This document shows, piece by piece, positions 35,190-44,798 of a stretch of 64,000 bases of DNA. The stretch lies in contig JAPLOA010000044.1 in NCBI GenBank assembly GCA_026400835.1, positions 1-64,000 on the forward strand. Reading direction: 5' to 3'. Numbering within the stretch: position 1 is the first letter of the stretch; each line of letters opens with the position of its first letter. The translations under genes were made by a program, and so were the position numbers. This stretch comes from Planctomycetales bacterium (GTDB taxonomy: Bacteria > Planctomycetota > Planctomycetia > Planctomycetales > Planctomycetaceae). The notes beneath the pieces were generated by a model, which did no database searches, had not been told where the DNA came from, and saw nothing but the letters and a program-made list of their open reading frames with translations.

Positions 35190-37145
35190 ATGGATAAGCT
35201 TCAGCCACTCATCAAGCACCGATATTGGATTTGCTTCGCGCTTTCCGTTGTGTTCGTTGTCGTAGGATGGTGGATGGCCAGTGGCGCGATTGCCATTGAA
35301 ATCGAAGATCGCATGAAAAAGGTCGACGAGTCCTTCACAAAGGCAACTCAGGGGGCCACGAAGCCGAATAAAACCTGGGTCGATGCTGCAAAGAAGGAGA
35401 ATGAAGCCGATACGCTGTCCTATGATCGTGCCTCCAAGCAACTTCTCCAGCGACAGAAGAATGCTCGCAAATGGCCGGATGCGCTTGTAAACAGCATGAA
35501 GGGGATCTCGTACCGTCAGGATCTCAAAGACACAACAACTCGTGCTCGCTGGGCTTCCATTTATAGAGATCAGATTGAACAGTTGCTGCAAATTGTTAAA
35601 CCCTTCAAGGAAGGGGAGGGTCTCGTGCTGGTCGACAGCGGCAAGATCTCTCACAAGCCGTTCAATTCGTGGCGGACTTCTCGCCCGTCATCTACGGAGA
35701 TTTGGAATTGCCAGGAAGACATTTGGCTCCTGGAGTCATTGTTGAAATCCATTGCTCGCGTCAATGAAGGCGCAACCCGACTTACGGAGTCTCAGGTACG
35801 CCAGATCTTCCGGCTTCATCTCAGAGGCGGCGACCGTGATGCAGCACCATCCAGCAGTGCAGGAGGAGGTATGGGCGACATGGGTGCCATGGGCATGGGA
35901 GCAATGGGGATGAGCATGCCCGGTGGTGCCGAGGGTGGCGCGTTTATGCCGGAAGGTGCCGGAATGGGCGGCTCGGGCGGTGCTGCGTCGTATCCGGGGA
36001 AAGAGTTTGAGGGGGCCGCTGGCACTGATATTCTGACTGAGGAGTTTGGTGCTTTCGCTGCTGGCGGCGGAGCCGCGGGCGGAATGAGCCCCATGAGTGG
36101 CATGGGAGACATGAGTGCCATGGCCATGGGCGGAGGCGCTCAAGGCATGGGCGGAATGGGAGGAATGGGTGGTGCTCCTGCGGAAGAAAAACGATATGTC
36201 GATGGCGGAGATGGCGACACGACACTGGGTTACAAGACCCGCGCATTTCTGCTGGACGTCTTGATCCGTGATGAACAGGTTCCAAACCTCCTGGCGTCTC
36301 TGACGAATTCGGACTTCCCGGTGGAAATCGTTCGAGTGGAAGTCGTCTCTAAATTCACTCCGTCAAAGGGTGCGGGCGGGATGACCGGCGGCCCAGGCAT
36401 GGATGGAATGGGTTCGGGGGCCGAAATGGCCGGTGCGATGACTGGGATGGGTGAAATGCCAGGAGCAGCAGACGGCGGGGGCTACGGCGCTCCAGGTGAA
36501 TCGGCCTATGGCGGTGGTGGAGCTTTTGGTAGTGAAGGAATTGGTGCTCTGGGCGGCAGCACGGAATACGATCCCAACGCGATATCAGGCTCCGGTGCGA
36601 TGGGAATGGCTCCGGGAATGCCGAACTCAGGGCTACCGGGCGGCGGTGCCAAAGGTAAAGAAGTTATTCAGGCCGCGATGAATGACCCATTGATGGTTCA
36701 CGTAAAGATTGGTGGATTGATGACACTCTACCAGTCCGCTCAGGAAGCGAATGCTGAAGCGGCAACAGCAGAGACAGATCAGGCGACGACTCCAACGGAG
36801 GCACCTGCGGCGGAGTCAACTGCTGTACCAGGCGATCCTGCAGCTCCAACTGATCCCGCTGAACCTGGAACGAGCCCGGCACCTGCAGAAGGCACACCAA
36901 CGACGGAGGGCACACCCTCTCCGGATCCTGAAAATCCTGCTGGACCGGCATCGCCACCTGCAACGGGCGAGGCTACTGAAGGGGCATCACCTGCCCCTGC
37001 AGAGGGAACTCCGGCTGCTCCAGCGACAGATCCGGGGACAACTACGCCTCCGGAGCCGGCAAGTTCGGAAGCCCAGCCGGCGACAGAAACGCCCTCGGCA
37101 GATCCGGCTTCACCACCTGCGGCGACCCCTCCGGTTCAGCCATAG
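35190..37145 (+). CDS. membrane protein with Gly/Met-rich and Pro-rich regions (PilN/O position)
   Basis: A 651-residue protein with one N-terminal membrane span (about 12-32) and a helical region to about 215. Two Gly/Met-rich blocks follow (about 220-330 and 390-490), with runs such as GMGGMGGMGGAP, separated by a globular segment with VPNLLASLTNSDFPVEIVRV. That segment resembles the small alpha/beta domain of PilO/GspM. A Pro/Ala/Thr/Glu-rich tail covers about 515-651. Position after pilM and topology suggest a PilN/PilO-type alignment-complex part (inference). The start has AGAGG 8 nt upstream. Confidence 0.75.
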   Translation: MDKLQPLIKHRYWICFALSVVFVVVGWWMASGAIAIEIEDRMKKVDESFTKATQGATKPNKTWVDAAKKENEADTLSYDRASKQLLQRQKNARKWPDALVNSMKGISYRQDLKDTTTRARWASIYRDQIEQLLQIVKPFKEGEGLVLVDSGKISHKPFNSWRTSRPSSTEIWNCQEDIWLLESLLKSIARVNEGATRLTESQVRQIFRLHLRGGDRDAAPSSSAGGGMGDMGAMGMGAMGMSMPGGAEGGAFMPEGAGMGGSGGAASYPGKEFEGAAGTDILTEEFGAFAAGGGAAGGMSPMSGMGDMSAMAMGGGAQGMGGMGGMGGAPAEEKRYVDGGDGDTTLGYKTRAFLLDVLIRDEQVPNLLASLTNSDFPVEIVRVEVVSKFTPSKGAGGMTGGPGMDGMGSGAEMAGAMTGMGEMPGAADGGGYGAPGESAYGGGGAFGSEGIGALGGSTEYDPNAISGSGAMGMAPGMPNSGLPGGGAKGKEVIQAAMNDPLMVHVKIGGLMTLYQSAQEANAEAATAETDQATTPTEAPAAESTAVPGDPAAPTDPAEPGTSPAPAEGTPTTEGTPSPDPENPAGPASPPATGEATEGASPAPAEGTPAAPATDPGTTTPPEPASSEAQPATETPSADPASPPAATPPVQP

Positions 37146-37230
37146 ATTTGATTCGCAGTCCTGGATCTGTTCAGTCCGGTTCTGAGTAAAAAAGTGTTGA
37201 GGATTCATTGGTTCTCTCGGGAGATTAACG

Positions 37231-39594
37231 ATGGCAAAGAAGCGTCTGGATTTTAAAGCATTACTTCTGAACCATGGTGAGAAGTTTGGGGCTGCACTCA
37301 TTGGCGTTCTGGCGGTGACGGGTTTAGCGACAGCAAACTGGTCCGCATGCAGTCGCCTGGAATCCGAACTGAAAGAGGCTGCCAATAAGACGAAAGAGGC
37401 ATGGAACTCGCCCTCCAACGTGATGTCAGAAGAGAAGAAAACACTTTTCGACTCGACCCCCGAAGTGGAGGTGCTGGCGAACCGAATGGCGTCTCCGAAC
37501 GAGGACATCGAACAGTTCGCCTGGGTGAGGCATTTGAATGAGCCGATCAACAGCGTTAAAGAAAAACTTGCGCCGGTGATTGTATTGCCTCCGGAGTCTC
37601 CCGAATCAACTCTTGTCACCTTCGCGCTGGTTCAGAAGCCGGATGATGAAGAAGCGGCTGATGCGGAGACCATGACAGAGTCCGCTGACGAACCAGAAGA
37701 GAAAGATGCAGCAGATAAAGATCTCGCTGACCTCTTCGGTGACAACAAGAAAAGCGGCGTTGGGGTGCCCGGCGGTTATCCGGGTGCAGACGCGGCTGGC
37801 GGCATAATGCCTGGTGGTCCAGGTGCAGGTGCAGCAGGCTATCCCGGAGGAACTGTCGCAGGGGACGGTTACCCAGTCGGTGGTTCAGGAATGGGTTCAG
37901 GAATGGGAATGGGGCCAGGAATGGCAATGGGGATGGGGCCAGGCGGCTCGGGGATGATAGGAATGCCGGAAAGCCTCGACGGCTATGGCATGGGCGGCTA
38001 CATGGGCATGGAAGGAGGCATGGGGGCGGCCGTTGCTGAACGCAAGATTCGGTCCTGTTCCGGCGTGTCTGTACGGGCCGTGTTCGATCTGTACAAACAA
38101 ACCAATATGCTTGCAGAGGCTCTTCATATTCCAGCCAAAGATGGTCAGCGCTACATTGACTTCGTGAATCTTGAGATTCAGCGGAAGGCGGCTGTGCCCG
38201 GGGCTGATCCATGGGGCGGAGAATGGGAGCAGTTGTCTCTGAAGGATATCGCTGAGATTCTGGAAGAAGCAGCCTACAACGACCGGGACATCGTCAATCC
38301 TTCAGTTGTTCGAAGTGAAATCACAATGCCACTGCCAGGTCGGGCGGCTGGCAACTGGACTCCAGCAAATGCATCGCACAAGCGGTTGGAAGAGTTTCAG
38401 CTCTCCGATGAAGAGAAGGAACTGATTGACCGACATCAGGCAAAGTTGCTGGAAGAGGCCAACAAGATGAAAGCGATGTTACCTCCAGCACAGGCGAAAA
38501 GCGAGGGATTCAGAAAGTGGGGACTCGCATCGCAGGACCTTGGTACCGCACTCGGTGGTAGCGGGATGAATGTCTCTGGCACGATGTTTTCAGATTATCA
38601 GTCTTCCATGAATACACCTCTTCCTGAAGGAGCTGAAGGTCAGGGTCAGCAACTGAATAAGGACCCTCGATTCAAGACCAAAGAAGATCTGGAAAAGTTC
38701 CTGAACAGTACGCTCGTTGCAAATCGCCTGCTGCTGGTTCGATTCATGGACTTCACTTGCGATCAGGGAAATTCTTATCGTTATCGCGTGCGACTGGAGA
38801 TGAGAAATCCGACTTTCAATATGCCGGTTGATGAGTTGGAACAGCCGGAACTGGCATCTCAGAAAACCATCTTCTCAGGGTGGAGCGAGCCTACTGAACC
38901 AGTGTTTGTGCCCGGATCTTATCGCTACTACACCCAGAAGGTTGATTCCCGACCGCGTGTGGATGAAGTCGCACAACTCAGCATGTATTATCAGCACGAA
39001 ACAGCGGGAACACCTGTGATGGCGAGCCTGCGTGTTCCCGTGGGCGTTCGTATCGGTGGTAAACAGAGTCTTGATGTTGTGGATCTTGGCAAGAGCACAC
39101 TTGAGCCCCAGGAGATTGAGTTGAAGTCTCTGGACTATCTGGCCAGCGTGACAGAGGCTCCCCGAATTTCTGCTTCTGAGTTTCCGGAGCTGAGGGATAT
39201 TCTGAAGGGAGTGCCCGGGGGTCGAGTGATTCCGGACCGTATCTCTGTGATTGATTCCACAGGGGCGATCGTGTCACGTTATGTCGGGGACAAAGTCAAC
39301 GGTGGCAACAAGGCGATCTCAGAAGCTGATGACCTTGCGGTCGCAAAGTTTGTGCTGGAGACGTACAAGCACTTCCGTGCTGATGAAGCTGCTGCCGCAA
39401 TTGGTCTTCCCTATGGAGCCGAAGGAGGAAGCGCTGATCCGAGCATGATGGGGTCAGGAGCCATGATGGGGATGGGCGCCGATTACATGGGAGCCGCCGG
39501 CCCCGGAAGTTCTTTGGGAAGCAGTCGCTCATCGCGGTCTTCACGACGTGGAAAAGCAAATCGTCCAGGTGGTGGTGCGAGTGCCGCTCCTTAG
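37231..39594 (+). CDS. membrane protein with Gly/Met-rich region (PilO/P position)
   Basis: A 787-residue protein with one N-terminal span (about 18-36), an acidic stretch near 130-160, a Gly/Met/Pro-rich block (about 170-265) and a long globular part. That part includes VSVRAVFDLYKQTNMLAEAL and NRLLLVRFMDFTCDQGNSYRYRVRLEMRNP-like beta sequence, and a last Gly/Met-rich tail ends it. I do not recognise a named family. Its design matches the two genes before it, and it occupies the PilP position of a pilMNOP series. GGGAG lies 8 nt before the start. Confidence 0.72.
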   Translation: MAKKRLDFKALLLNHGEKFGAALIGVLAVTGLATANWSACSRLESELKEAANKTKEAWNSPSNVMSEEKKTLFDSTPEVEVLANRMASPNEDIEQFAWVRHLNEPINSVKEKLAPVIVLPPESPESTLVTFALVQKPDDEEAADAETMTESADEPEEKDAADKDLADLFGDNKKSGVGVPGGYPGADAAGGIMPGGPGAGAAGYPGGTVAGDGYPVGGSGMGSGMGMGPGMAMGMGPGGSGMIGMPESLDGYGMGGYMGMEGGMGAAVAERKIRSCSGVSVRAVFDLYKQTNMLAEALHIPAKDGQRYIDFVNLEIQRKAAVPGADPWGGEWEQLSLKDIAEILEEAAYNDRDIVNPSVVRSEITMPLPGRAAGNWTPANASHKRLEEFQLSDEEKELIDRHQAKLLEEANKMKAMLPPAQAKSEGFRKWGLASQDLGTALGGSGMNVSGTMFSDYQSSMNTPLPEGAEGQGQQLNKDPRFKTKEDLEKFLNSTLVANRLLLVRFMDFTCDQGNSYRYRVRLEMRNPTFNMPVDELEQPELASQKTIFSGWSEPTEPVFVPGSYRYYTQKVDSRPRVDEVAQLSMYYQHETAGTPVMASLRVPVGVRIGGKQSLDVVDLGKSTLEPQEIELKSLDYLASVTEAPRISASEFPELRDILKGVPGGRVIPDRISVIDSTGAIVSRYVGDKVNGGNKAISEADDLAVAKFVLETYKHFRADEAAAAIGLPYGAEGGSADPSMMGSGAMMGMGADYMGAAGPGSSLGSSRSSRSSRRGKANRPGGGASAAP

Positions 39595-39618
39595 ATTATG
39601 CCGATGATTGTGATAATG

Positions 39619-39666
39619 GAGGGCGATGGCATTTGCTGAATTGATTGCGGCAAATCCATCGCTCTC
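39619..39666 (+). terminator. long hairpin after the pilM-type operon
   Basis: Arms 39619-39636 and 39650-39666 pair over about 16 positions with one mismatch and one bulge, around a 13-nt loop. It lies 25 bp after the stop of the third gene. No T-tract follows, so it may be a mRNA-end stabiliser or factor-dependent stop. The remaining gap to 40070 shows no gene. Confidence 0.5.
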
Positions 39667-40070
39667 GTTCCTGACGAATTTGATCGGAAACACTGGAGTC
39701 AGAATAATCAAGCCTGAATGGCTCGGTCGGGTTGCCAGCCTCATCTGCTGACAAATGCCGATCTTGCCAATCCCGTCCAGCAGTCGACCGTTTCGAATAA
39801 ATGTTTCGACTCCCCGTTGTTTCACCCGGTACTGGCCTCCCGGAGATCATGTCACACCATCTGTTAACGTCGCAGAATTATTTAAGTCGAGCAACCTGTT
39901 GAAACGCACCGCTTGGCGGCTTTGAATCCCGGGGAGTTCTTCGATCCGAACAACTGCCATTGACCTGTGCTCTTCGGGTGCATTCAAATCCCGCATTACT
40001 AATCAACTGAGCCCGAAGAAATGCAGAGGGTGTGATTCGCTCAGTTTCCTCTGATGCCGTGAGCGGAAAA

Positions 40071-40865
40071 ATGTTCCGATGCCTGCCAGGCCTGTTGATT
40101 GGCATCGTTTCCATGCAGGCTTTTGCTGCGGAGCCTAAGTGGCTTGTCCAGAAGCAATTTGAGACGTTTTCGTTGCTCGCGGATTTTCGCGTTGATGCAC
40201 CGGAAATTCAGACGCAGTTGTCGGAACTAACTTCAGAGCTGAGCGACGTGCTTGGGATCAGGCCGACCGGCGAGCCAATTCAGATTGTACTGTTCGAAAG
40301 CCGGAAGAATTATTTGGCGTATCTCGGTTCAACAGTTCCCACCAGTCGCGATCGGCGAGCCGTTTTTGTTCGCAAGGGGAGTCTGACTTCAATCTACTGT
40401 TATCGATCGGACGCATTGACGGCTGATCTGCGTCATGAAATGACTCATGCCTTGCTTCATCAACACGTTCAGTTCCTGCCATTGTGGATGGATGAGGGGC
40501 TTGCCGAATACTTCGAGGAGGCACCTCTGCGGAGATCATCTTCTCCTCGCACGAAAAGCGTTCGCTGGAAAGCCGCCGTCGGCTGGTCTCCGGATCTGGA
40601 TCGGCTTGAGAGACTTCCCGTTGCTGGAGACATGGACTCCACGGACTACCGTGATAGCTGGGCGCTGTGTAGTTTTTTGTTGAATGAGTCGAAGGAATCC
40701 AGAGCTTTTCTGTGTGATTATTTGAAGCTGATTCACGAAGGGAATGCACCACCGCGGTTCAGTGAGTACCTGACCACGGCCGGCCCGGATTGGCAGGTTC
40801 GTGCCAAAACCTATTTTCGCAAGCCGGTGTTTCAGACGGCCGCTGAGCGTTCAGATCTCAAATAA
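40071..40865 (+). CDS. secreted DUF1570-like zinc metallopeptidase
   Basis: A 264-residue protein with a signal peptide (residues 1-20, MFRCLPGLLIGIVSMQAFAA). Residues 122-126 read HEMTH, followed 16 residues later by WMDEGLAEYFEE with Glu142. This is the HExxH...E arrangement of gluzincin peptidases. The domain resembles DUF1570-type proteins common in planctomycetes. It would act outside the cytoplasm; its substrate is unknown. A GTG at 40032 is possible but adds 13 residues before the signal. It ends 54 bp before a methyltransferase gene. Confidence 0.82.
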   Translation: MFRCLPGLLIGIVSMQAFAAEPKWLVQKQFETFSLLADFRVDAPEIQTQLSELTSELSDVLGIRPTGEPIQIVLFESRKNYLAYLGSTVPTSRDRRAVFVRKGSLTSIYCYRSDALTADLRHEMTHALLHQHVQFLPLWMDEGLAEYFEEAPLRRSSSPRTKSVRWKAAVGWSPDLDRLERLPVAGDMDSTDYRDSWALCSFLLNESKESRAFLCDYLKLIHEGNAPPRFSEYLTTAGPDWQVRAKTYFRKPVFQTAAERSDLK

Positions 40866-40919
40866 AGATCAGCAGAGAATCAGTTGAACCGGGTTATTTC
40901 AGTTGCAGGCAGAAACGTC

Positions 40920-41651
40920 ATGTTGGTTCCGGATACTCATCGGGAATTACGTCCTGCTCCGAATATCGGAGTTCAGTCTGGAGCATTGATTCCCGGATTG
41001 CCCGAGATTCCGTTCGGGTGGACGGAGGCTGAGTTTCGTGTGCTGGACCGGTCGTTTCGACTGATGGTGCCTTTCCGCCCCGATAGCTTGCTGGACTCAC
41101 CGGAAGTTCTGTCGGCCAGTGCTCTCGACGACTACATGCCATATTGGGCTTACGTCTGGCCTGCGGCTTTGCAGATTGCGGAATCGGTGCTGCAGAATCC
41201 CTGGCCCCGGGAGACCCGGGTTCTTGAGCTGGGTTGCGGGCTTGGCCTTGTGGGAATTGCCGCCTTGGCAGCGGGGCTCCGCGTCTCTCTGACCGACTAC
41301 GATGTCAATGCCATCACAACAGCCAAAATGAACGCTGCTTTAAACGGCTTTCCAGACGCCGAGGTGTTTGTTCTTGACTGGCGCTCGCCGCCCGGATTGA
41401 CTTACCCGGTCATCATTGGATGTGATGTCACGTACGAAAGCCGAAATCACGCTCCCATATTGGATTTGATCGATCGAATGCTGGAGCCCGACGGATTCTG
41501 CTGGATTGCCGACGGAGGGCGTCATGCTGCGTCCGCCTTTGTTGACCTCGCCAGGATTCGAGGGTATTCGGTCGGGATGCGTGATCTTGAGGGCAAAGAA
41601 ATCAACGATCCTGGATTGAACTACGTCCTGCTGGAACTCAGAAAGAGATGA
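40920..41651 (+). CDS. class I SAM-dependent methyltransferase (METTL/Nnt1-like)
   Basis: A 243-residue methyltransferase. The SAM-binding motif VLELGCGLGLVGIAAL starts near residue 101, followed by LTDYD for the acidic ribose contact. DDYMPYWAYVWPAALQIAE before it and IIGCDVTYESRNHAPIL after it are features of the lysine/nicotinamide methyltransferase-like group (METTL21/Nnt1). It may modify a protein lysine, but the target is unknown. TTG 40884 would add 12 residues. No strong ribosome binding site is seen for either start. The gap 41652-42144 after it shows nothing. Confidence 0.85.
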   Translation: MLVPDTHRELRPAPNIGVQSGALIPGLPEIPFGWTEAEFRVLDRSFRLMVPFRPDSLLDSPEVLSASALDDYMPYWAYVWPAALQIAESVLQNPWPRETRVLELGCGLGLVGIAALAAGLRVSLTDYDVNAITTAKMNAALNGFPDAEVFVLDWRSPPGLTYPVIIGCDVTYESRNHAPILDLIDRMLEPDGFCWIADGGRHAASAFVDLARIRGYSVGMRDLEGKEINDPGLNYVLLELRKR

Positions 41652-42144
41652 AAAACGCCGGCCCGGAGCGGAACTCTGTCGAAAAGCGACAGCCGGAGTT
41701 GGCATTTTCCGTCCTGAGATTTCAGCTCCTGACGAACGAAAACCGCCTTTAGCATCGCGTTGAAAACTGTGTCAGGAACCCGGGGACGGCAATGAAACTC
41801 GGTAAATATGCGCCGCCAGGGAGTCCCGGACACCAGTCTCAAAAGCCCTTTAAGCAGTCTGTCGCAAGAAGCCGAGGAAAGGGACCCGGCAGATTCGGGT
41901 TGTAACGATTCCTCCGGAATCGCGGTCAATGTCAGGTCGGACTGGTAATCTGTCGACCAGTAAACAATCATACCGACTCGGCAGCAGAACCGGATTCTTG
42001 GCGCGAAAGTAATGATTTGTTGCCCTGAATGGGTTCTGATTCTGGACGTGAATCGGTGAACCTGTCATGTTTATCAGTTTTCTCTCGTCCTGGATTCCTG
42101 AAAAATTGAACGAGACACCGATGTCTCCCTGTTCTGGTGAGCTT

Positions 42145-43578
42145 ATGCCAGTTGTTGTACGCAACTTTCAGATCCTGAGTAGTTTCATCTCCTTCGGCGC
42201 TGTGCCGTTGTTTTTTCTTGCCCTTGCCGGGGTGCCGGATGGTCAGGCTTGCGCACAGGATTCAACAAGTCCGGCGGCAGAGGCTCCGACGCAGACTGCT
42301 CCCGATAGTGCACCAGCGCCAACTCCGGATCGTGCGCCTGCTCCCGCAGCAGCGCCCGCTGTTGCGGACAACGCACAACAGTATGTGCTGAATCAGCAGA
42401 AGTTAACTCGGTCGATTCGAGAAATTCGCAATCCTCTTCCAGGGCCGGACAAGGCTGCTGCAGACAAGGTTAAGAGGCAATACACTCAACTGCTGGCTAC
42501 TGGATTCAGCGGAGAGGCCGACTCGAAAATTGTTCGTGACTATTTGACGTGGCTGATTTTTCAGGCTTCGGATCCGACTTTCAGTCAGAGTTCGAAGAAT
42601 ATGGAGAACCTGATCGAGGACGTAAAGAACTCGGTCGCGAAAGCTGGCTCCGGCGCTCAGGGTGGTCAGGCAGGAAAAGACCGAGAGCGACGAAAGTATT
42701 GCTCAGAAGTACTGGCGGTCGTAAAGCAGATGTTGGACAACAATCTTGATTCGCGATTCGCGGCGATCAAGATTATGCAATATCTTTACGACACGATCCC
42801 CGCTCAGGGTGGCGGAGCAACGTCAATGACTCGGCTACATCCTGAAGCCCTCACGGTTATGTTGGCTGTTCTGAATGATGCCAATCAGCCTGATTCCGTG
42901 AAGTCTGTGACAGCAGCCTCCCTCAAAAACATTCTGATGAATTGTGATGTGGTCGAGCAGGATCAGTTTCGAATTTCTGACGCGATCTACAAAGAAGTCG
43001 TCCGTCCGTACACTGAGGTTGCTTTTCAAATGGACCTCATTGATGCAGCCTACGTCATTACCAAGCCAAGAAGAACCGTGGGCGCACCTGAGCCAACAGC
43101 TCTGAAGATTTTTGCCGCGGTGATTAATGACCGTACGAAACCTGTCGAAGTTCGGTGCCACGCGGCGAAGGGCTTCGGCATCTGCAATTACGATGTTGCG
43201 GGGACAAAATTTGATCCCATCGCGTGGAAAGTCACTCAATTGGCGGGTGATGCGGCACTGGAATACAGCCAGAATCCGGGAGACCCGAAATGGCAATGGT
43301 GCGGAATCGACTTGTTGCTGACTTTTCGGCATGCAACAGCCGCAGAGGCTGCTGCGGCTCCGCCAGCCTGTAAAGGGATCATGAATCGAGCACCCAATTC
43401 GAAGGTTGTTTCTGAGGCTGCTCCGTTTGTGACACTTGTTTCATTGCAGTTGATTGCGAATAAAGGCAATTTCAAGGCCGCGCAGGTTGCCGAGCTGGCC
43501 AAAATGAAGACCTGGCTAACAGACAATGTCCCGGCTGATCTGAAATGGGACACGAACGCTGCACCGCTGCAGAAATAA
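42145..43578 (+). CDS. secreted HEAT-like helical repeat protein
   Basis: A 477-residue protein I cannot name. A signal peptide (residues 1-38, ending QACAQ) is followed by a Pro/Ala/Thr linker (about 40-80) and a long helical body. That body has repeat-like pairs such as SRFAAIKIMQYLYDTIP, ALTVMLAVLNDANQPDSVK and ALKIFAAVINDRTKPVEVR, recalling HEAT repeats. It probably lies in the periplasm as a binding protein. Upstream in-frame ATGs at 42067 and 42121 would put extra residues before the signal; GGTGAG precedes 42145. The next gene starts 14 bp after it. Confidence 0.6.
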   Translation: MPVVVRNFQILSSFISFGAVPLFFLALAGVPDGQACAQDSTSPAAEAPTQTAPDSAPAPTPDRAPAPAAAPAVADNAQQYVLNQQKLTRSIREIRNPLPGPDKAAADKVKRQYTQLLATGFSGEADSKIVRDYLTWLIFQASDPTFSQSSKNMENLIEDVKNSVAKAGSGAQGGQAGKDRERRKYCSEVLAVVKQMLDNNLDSRFAAIKIMQYLYDTIPAQGGGATSMTRLHPEALTVMLAVLNDANQPDSVKSVTAASLKNILMNCDVVEQDQFRISDAIYKEVVRPYTEVAFQMDLIDAAYVITKPRRTVGAPEPTALKIFAAVINDRTKPVEVRCHAAKGFGICNYDVAGTKFDPIAWKVTQLAGDAALEYSQNPGDPKWQWCGIDLLLTFRHATAAEAAAAPPACKGIMNRAPNSKVVSEAAPFVTLVSLQLIANKGNFKAAQVAELAKMKTWLTDNVPADLKWDTNAAPLQK

Positions 43579-43592
43579 AAAGTGGTCGTGCG

Positions 43593-44066
43593 ATGTCTGA
43601 TTCTGAGAACAATTCAGCTTTGCCTCTGACACCAGGTGGACAAGCGAAGCTGCAATCTTTGGTTGTTCGGAGCCAGAAAGTGATGGCTCACGGATGGATG
43701 ATTCGCACGTTCATTAAGCATTCCGATGAGGTTGAGGACTACCCGGAACTGAACGAAATGGCTCGAACGATCTTCGACGTTTTTCGTGCAGTGGAGACAC
43801 AGGTAGAGGATCCTCAGTCGTACTTCAGAACGGTCCGCAAGAAGCTCGGGAAGCTTTCATCTGCGGCCGAGCAGTTTGAGAAAGACGCGTGGCATGCGTC
43901 GACACATACTAACTTTCAGCAGGCGGCCATTGCCGCAAAATTCCTTGGCGAGCAATTGATGGAACTCGTGACTGAAGCTGAAAAACTCGTGCCGCGCCCC
44001 GCTCCTCCAAAAATCACATTGCCGGTTTCTCCGAGGCCAACATCGGGACCTGCAGCTTCTGAATAG
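43593..44066 (+). CDS. small conserved-looking protein of unknown function
   Basis: A 157-residue soluble protein, helical by eye, with VVRSQKVMAHGWMIRTFIKHSDEVEDYPE and FRAVETQVEDPQSYFRTVRKKLGKL as the distinctive parts, and a Pro-rich tail. I do not recognise the family. It follows the HEAT-like gene by 14 bp and is likely co-transcribed. A large palindrome lies 130 bp downstream. The start at 43593 is chosen because the frame before it overlaps the previous gene. Confidence 0.6.
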   Translation: MSDSENNSALPLTPGGQAKLQSLVVRSQKVMAHGWMIRTFIKHSDEVEDYPELNEMARTIFDVFRAVETQVEDPQSYFRTVRKKLGKLSSAAEQFEKDAWHASTHTNFQQAAIAAKFLGEQLMELVTEAEKLVPRPAPPKITLPVSPRPTSGPAASE

Positions 44067-44195
44067 TCAATCAGTGGTTGACACATCGGGTACGGTGGAC
44101 CGGAATTTCCCCGTACGAGCACTTTGGTCGGGCTGAAAGCCGAAACTGACTTAAGGATCAGTGCCGACGTAACATCCCTTTTTTACTGCCGCGAG

Positions 44196-44272
44196 AAATC
44201 ACAACCCGAAACGTCAGCGAGGGATTTCCCGGCAAGGCACCGATCCCTCGCTGACGCGTCGGGTTGTGATTT
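44196..44272. repeat. 77-bp palindromic repeat element
   Basis: Two 30-bp arms, 44196-44225 and 44243-44272, pair at 28 of 30 positions around a 17-nt centre. The arms begin AAATCACAACCCGA and end CGTCAGCGAGGGAT. This looks like a mobile palindromic (MITE- or REPIN-type) intergenic repeat; similar CCCTCGCTGACGCGTCGGG motifs are familiar from planctomycete intergenic regions. It lies between a small gene and pilB in the gap 44067-44798, which has no gene otherwise. Confidence 0.85.
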
Positions 44273-44798
44273 CGGGAACTTGTTTTGGGACTGATCTTAA
44301 GTGGCTGATTTCTCTGAAAAGTGAAAAAATCTTAAGAAATCGCCACCAGGTCGAAAGCAGGCATAACTCTTCTGACCGCGATAATCACAGTTCTCCGCAG
44401 GGATTCCCGTCGTTTGGGGGAGTCCCCAACCAGAAAAGTCGAACTCCGCGATGGTGGCGACCGATTGCGCCAGCGCCACTCCTGGTTGGTAGATTCGGGA
44501 GCGAGGAAGTGCCGGGATGATTTTTCTGACCTGACAGTACATTCACGGTCAGCGGGAATACTCGTCGAGAACGCGATTCGGTCTGGTCGCCAGTCGAATG
44601 TTGAGGAATTGCCTCTTTGCTGAATAATGGGGAGAGGTCCCGCGTTCGTCGTGGGGTGTTTTCCGGAAAGAACATTGTTAGGACCCAACTTCTCTGGAAC
44701 CCGGGGCTTGTGTTGCGTTTCCGAAGTGAACACAATCCAGTGGTGAGAAAATTCCTGTTTTTTCAGGTTCTGTAGATTGCGGATTCGGAGTTCTGAGC

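Noticed and set aside
34650-39560. Repetitive G- and ATG-rich stretches resembling a repeat array
   Set aside because: They are in-frame Gly/Met-rich coding sequence of three proteins, with irregular units and no spacers; not CRISPR.
44414-44429. TTGGGG-GAGT-CCCCAA hairpin before pilB
   Set aside because: Short 6-bp stem without T-tract or clear placement; likely chance.
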